Origin: Vicinamibacteria bacterium
Lineage (GTDB): Bacteria > Acidobacteriota > Vicinamibacteria > Fen-336 > JAGNNV01
NCBI GenBank assembly: GCA_019694155.1
Contig: JAIBCN010000241.1
Location: forward strand, 1 to 34,648
Direction of reading: 5' to 3'
DNA length: 34,648 bases
Below are positions 31,921 to 34,648 of this stretch, in pieces. The notes under the pieces are model-generated. The model saw only the letters and a program-made list of their open reading frames with translations. It made no database searches and was not told the origin of the DNA. The position numbers and the translations under genes were made by a program. Positions within the stretch are counted from its first letter, which is position 1, and each line of letters begins with the position of its first letter.

Positions 31921-32070
31921 ATGCGAATGTTCTGGACACTCTTCTTCCTCGGTACGATGCTTGTCGTGGGCGCTGACGTGCGTGAGCGCCGAGAGGGCGC
32001 GCGTGTCGCACCGTCTCAGTCGATCGCAGGAGACCCGTACGGCATTCCTACGCCGACCCCGGACCTCTGA
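31921..32070 (+). CDS. 49-residue exported or membrane-attached small peptide
   Basis: A GAAGGA ribosome site lies 7-12 nt before the ATG. The first 18 residues (RMFWTLFFLGTMLVVGA) form a hydrophobic signal or anchor, followed by a strongly basic stretch RERREGAR and a short C-terminal segment PSQSIAGDPYGIPTPTPDL rich in Pro, Asp and Thr. I do not recognise a family. It is transcribed divergently from the GAF/Fis regulator and is followed by a hairpin at 32079-32117, so it looks like a real monocistronic gene. Candidate roles are a secreted signalling peptide, an envelope stress peptide, or a substrate for modification; the sequence does not choose between them. Confidence 0.65.
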   Translation: MRMFWTLFFLGTMLVVGADVRERREGARVAPSQSIAGDPYGIPTPTPDL

Positions 32071-32078
32071 GACTTCCG

Positions 32079-32117
32079 AACGGCGGCGGGAGTCGCCCGA
32101 TTGAACGACCCGCCGTT
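32079..32117 (+). terminator. Probable terminator of the small-peptide gene
   Basis: AACGGCGG (32079-32086) pairs with CCGCCGTT (32110-32117). The 23-nt interior can form a second CGGG/CCCG hairpin. TCGTTT follows. It lies 8 bp after the peptide stop and ahead of transketolase, which therefore probably has its own promoter. Confidence 0.5.
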
Positions 32118-32199
32118 TCGTTTGCCAAATCCTCTCCGGCCGGAATAGCGTAGCGCCCTCGCGCCGCTACGGCGGCGCCGCTTTCCCCGGGAGAACCAA

Positions 32200-34266
32200 A
32201 TGACGACGACCGATCTCGACCAGCTGTCCGTCAACACCATCCGCACGTTGTCGATGGACGCGGTCCAGCAGGCCAACTCGGGCCATCCGGGCACCCCGAT
32301 GGCCATGGCGCCGGTCGCCTACGCTCTCTGGCAGAGGCACCTGCGCTACGACCCCCTCGATCCGGCATGGCCCGATCGCGATCGTTTCGTCCTGTCCATC
32401 GGGCACGCATCGATGCTGCTCTATTCGCTGCTGCATCTCGCGGGAATCAGGGCGACAAACGAGAAGGACGAGCCGCTCCCCGGCCTCGCGGTGCCTCTGG
32501 ACGAAATCAAGCGCTTCCGCCAGCTGGAGGGCCGCTGCCCCGGGCACCCCGAGTACCGCTGGACTTCAGGGGTCGAAACCACCACCGGTCCCCTCGGCCA
32601 GGGGTATGCGAACAGTGTCGGGATGGCGATCGCGGCCAAATGGCAGGCGTCGCGGTACAACAAGCCGGGATTCGACCTGTTTACCCACCGGGTCTACGCC
32701 CTGGGAGGCGACGGCTGCATGATGGAAGGCCTCTCGCACGAGGCAGCGTCGCTTGCGGGCCACCTGAAGCTCGACAACCTCTGCTGGATCTACGACAACA
32801 ACGGGATCACCATCGAAGGCCACACCTCACTCGCTTTCAGCGAAGATGTGGCAAAGCGCTTCACCGCCTACGGATGGCATGTCACCCACGTCACCGACGC
32901 GAACGATCTGGACCTTCTCGACCGCGCCTGCCAGGAGGCACGCGATACCGTCGGCCGCCCCACCCTCATCATCGTCGACAGCCACATCGGCTGGGGCGCG
33001 CCCAACAAGCAGGACTCGCACGCCGCCCACGGCGAGCCGCTCGGCGCCGAAGAGATCAAGCTCACCAAGCGATCCTACGGCTGGCCCGAGGACGCCCAGT
33101 TCCTGGTGCCCGATGGAGTGGCCGAGCATTTCGCGAAGGGCATGGGCGCACGAGGCGCGTCGCTCCGGGCTGACTGGATGGCGACGATGGCGCGTTACCG
33201 CGCGGCCCACCCCGATCTGGCCCGTGAACTCGACCTCATGCAGGGGCGGCAGCTTCCCGAAGGATGGGACAAGAGCCTGCCTGCCTTCCCCACCGACCCC
33301 AAGGGGCTGGCCGGACGCGACGCCTCACAAAAAGCCCTGAACGCGATTGCCCAGAGCGTTCCGTGGCTGATGGGCGGCTCGGCCGACCTCGCGCCATCCA
33401 CCAAAACGCGCCTGACCTTCGAGGGCGCGGGTGATTTCTCGGGCGAAACACGCGGAGGACGCAACTTCCACTTCGGGATTCGCGAGCACGCGATGGGCTC
33501 GGTGATCAACGGCATGGCGCTCTCGAAGGTCCGGCCCTACGGGTCGGGTTTCCTCATCTTCAGCGACTATGGCAAAGCGCCCATTCGGCTCGCCGCCATC
33601 ATGGAGCTACCCGTCATCTACGTCTTCACCCATGACTCGATCGGCGTGGGCGAGGACGGCCCCACTCACCAGCCCATCGAGCAGCTCGCCGCGCTCCGGG
33701 CGATTCCCGGCCTCATCACCATCCGCCCGGCGGACGCGAACGAGGTAGTGGAGGCCTGGCGCTTCCTCATGCCCAAACGACACGAGCCGGTGGCTCTTAT
33801 CCTGACCCGGCAGGCGATGCCCACCCTGGACCGGTCCAAGTACGCCGCAGCGGCCGGTCTCGCCCGCGGCGCCTACATCCTCGCCGACAGCGCGGGCGGC
33901 GCACCCGAGGTGATCCTGATCGGGACGGGCAGCGAGGTCGCGATCTGCGCGGCCGCCCATGAGGAGCTTGCCGCCCAGGGGATCAGGAGCCGGGTGGTGA
34001 GCATGCCCTCCTGGGAGATCTTCGAGCGCCAGCCGCAGGAGTATCGCGACGCAGTGCTGCCACCCTCCGTGGAGGCCCGGGTCTCCGTGGAAATGGGATC
34101 GACGCTGGGGTGGCGGCAATACGTCGGCCCTCGCGGGCGCATGATCGGGATGCAGAGCTTTGGCGCCTCCGCTCCCCTTCCCGCGCTGCTGAAGCACTTC
34201 GGCTTCACCCGCGAGAACGTGGTGTCGGCCGCCAAGGAACAGATCGCGGGAGCGAAGCGGTCATGA
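32200..34266 (+). CDS. tkt: Transketolase
   Basis: 688 residues, full length. It transfers two-carbon ketol units between sugar phosphates with thiamine diphosphate in the non-oxidative pentose phosphate pathway. Hallmarks: substrate His in QQANSGHPGTPMAMAPVAYA, RFVLSIGHASMLLYSLLHLA, the ThDP/metal motif LGGDGCMMEGLSHEAASLAG to IYDNNGITIEG, the pyrimidine-domain RNFHFGIREHAMGSVINGMA, and VFTHDSIGVGEDGPTHQPIE. A GGGAG ribosome site precedes the ATG. Its TGA overlaps the rpiB ATG, so the two enzymes are made together. A small hairpin GTAGCG/CGCTAC (32150-32170) lies in the leader. Confidence 0.97.
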   Translation: MTTTDLDQLSVNTIRTLSMDAVQQANSGHPGTPMAMAPVAYALWQRHLRYDPLDPAWPDRDRFVLSIGHASMLLYSLLHLAGIRATNEKDEPLPGLAVPLDEIKRFRQLEGRCPGHPEYRWTSGVETTTGPLGQGYANSVGMAIAAKWQASRYNKPGFDLFTHRVYALGGDGCMMEGLSHEAASLAGHLKLDNLCWIYDNNGITIEGHTSLAFSEDVAKRFTAYGWHVTHVTDANDLDLLDRACQEARDTVGRPTLIIVDSHIGWGAPNKQDSHAAHGEPLGAEEIKLTKRSYGWPEDAQFLVPDGVAEHFAKGMGARGASLRADWMATMARYRAAHPDLARELDLMQGRQLPEGWDKSLPAFPTDPKGLAGRDASQKALNAIAQSVPWLMGGSADLAPSTKTRLTFEGAGDFSGETRGGRNFHFGIREHAMGSVINGMALSKVRPYGSGFLIFSDYGKAPIRLAAIMELPVIYVFTHDSIGVGEDGPTHQPIEQLAALRAIPGLITIRPADANEVVEAWRFLMPKRHEPVALILTRQAMPTLDRSKYAAAAGLARGAYILADSAGGAPEVILIGTGSEVAICAAAHEELAAQGIRSRVVSMPSWEIFERQPQEYRDAVLPPSVEARVSVEMGSTLGWRQYVGPRGRMIGMQSFGASAPLPALLKHFGFTRENVVSAAKEQIAGAKRS

Positions 34267-34648
34267 GGATCGTGGTGGGCTCGGATCACGCAGGCTTCGC
34301 CCTCAAGCAGGAGATGGCCGACCTGCTTCGCAAGGCGGGTCACGATGTCCTGGACGTGGGCACGCATTCCACGGCGCCCGTCGACTATCCGGATTCGGCG
34401 GCGGCGGTCGGCCGCGCGGTCGCGGGAGGGCAGGCCGCGCGCGGCGTGCTCGTCTGCGGCAGCGGTGTCGGCGCCTCCGTGGCCGCGAACAAGATCAAGG
34501 GAGTGCGGGCCGCCATCTGCCACGACAGCTATTCGGCGCATCAGGGCGTCGAGCACGACGACATGAACGTCCTCGTCCTCGGCGGACGGATCGTGGGCCC
34601 ATCACTCGCGGCCGAGCTCGTGAACGCATTCGTCGGCGCGCGGTACAC
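34263..34648 (+). CDS. rpiB: Ribose-5-phosphate isomerase B (3' end beyond window)
   Basis: 128 complete codons of a family that is usually about 145-155 residues. It interconverts ribulose 5-phosphate and ribose 5-phosphate. Seen: RIVVGSDHAGFALKQEM at the start, the catalytic Cys in LVCGSGVGASVAANKIKGVR, the His/Asp loop AAICHDSYSAHQGVEHDDMN and VLVLGGRIVGPSLAAELVNA. The ATG overlaps the transketolase stop (ATGA). With tkt this gives two steps of the pentose phosphate pathway in one operon; the reading frame is open to the window edge. Confidence 0.95.
   Translation, partial: MRIVVGSDHAGFALKQEMADLLRKAGHDVLDVGTHSTAPVDYPDSAAAVGRAVAGGQAARGVLVCGSGVGASVAANKIKGVRAAICHDSYSAHQGVEHDDMNVLVLGGRIVGPSLAAELVNAFVGARY

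Noticed and set aside
1..34648. CRISPR arrays, insertion sequences, integrases, phage or toxin-antitoxin genes
   Set aside because: None seen: no regularly spaced repeats, no transposase or integrase motifs, and uniform GC-rich composition apart from the short island near 31840.

Overview
The window is GC-rich, densely packed chromosomal DNA from a Gram-negative bacterium. It has a TonB-dependent receptor with an N-terminal carboxypeptidase-regulatory-type domain, a beta-barrel outer-membrane protein, an OmpA-type peptidoglycan-binding domain, and a sigma factor followed by a TPR-bearing anti-sigma protein. These features fit Acidobacteriota (for example Thermoanaerobaculia- or Vicinamibacteria-like) best. 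That placement is an inference from gene content; no rRNA marker is present. I found no tRNA, rRNA, CRISPR array, transposase, integrase or phage gene.

Layout, left to right. (1) 1-5038, minus strand: an operon for a NitT/TauT/SsuABC-like ABC importer. Its binding protein is fused to an OmpA-like domain; permease, ATPase, a small exported protein and a truncated FAD oxidoreductase follow. (2) 5098-14529, plus strand: a potassium-uptake operon reading porin-like barrel, 31-aa membrane miniprotein, kdpF, kdpA, kdpB, kdpC, kdpD, kdpE. Several stop/start codons overlap, and an imperfect 23-bp direct repeat with a 32-bp period precedes it, a good candidate KdpE operator. (3) 14577-17737: a 51-aa membrane protein, a second FAD oxidoreductase, and hisZ-hisG, the two-component short form of ATP phosphoribosyltransferase. 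(4) 18010-20880, minus strand: sigma factor, zinc-finger/TPR anti-sigma protein, and an SGNH-like protein whose last catalytic block looks degenerate. (5) 20947-26873, minus strand: TonB-dependent receptor, acyl-CoA synthetase, alpha/beta hydrolase and TetR regulator, which together suggest uptake, hydrolysis and CoA activation of a lipid-like or carboxylic-acid substrate. (6) 26991-28913: class III fructose-1,6-bisphosphatase. (7) 28966-32070: an EAL phosphodiesterase, a membrane-anchored protein, a seven-helix membrane protein and a GAF-like/Fis-HTH regulator. The regulator is divergent from a 49-aa exported peptide gene. (8) 32200-34648: transketolase and ribose-5-phosphate isomerase B (cut by the window edge), translationally coupled.

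The best candidate for an undescribed system is region 7. A tiny secreted or membrane peptide shares a compact, palindrome-rich promoter with a one-protein regulator, followed by a polytopic membrane protein and a membrane-tethered helical protein of unknown function, with a c-di-GMP phosphodiesterase just downstream. Other points of interest are the binding protein-OmpA fusion, the unusual N-terminus of the Kdp-linked porin, the extra miniprotein before kdpF, and the SGNH protein attached to the sigma/anti-sigma pair.
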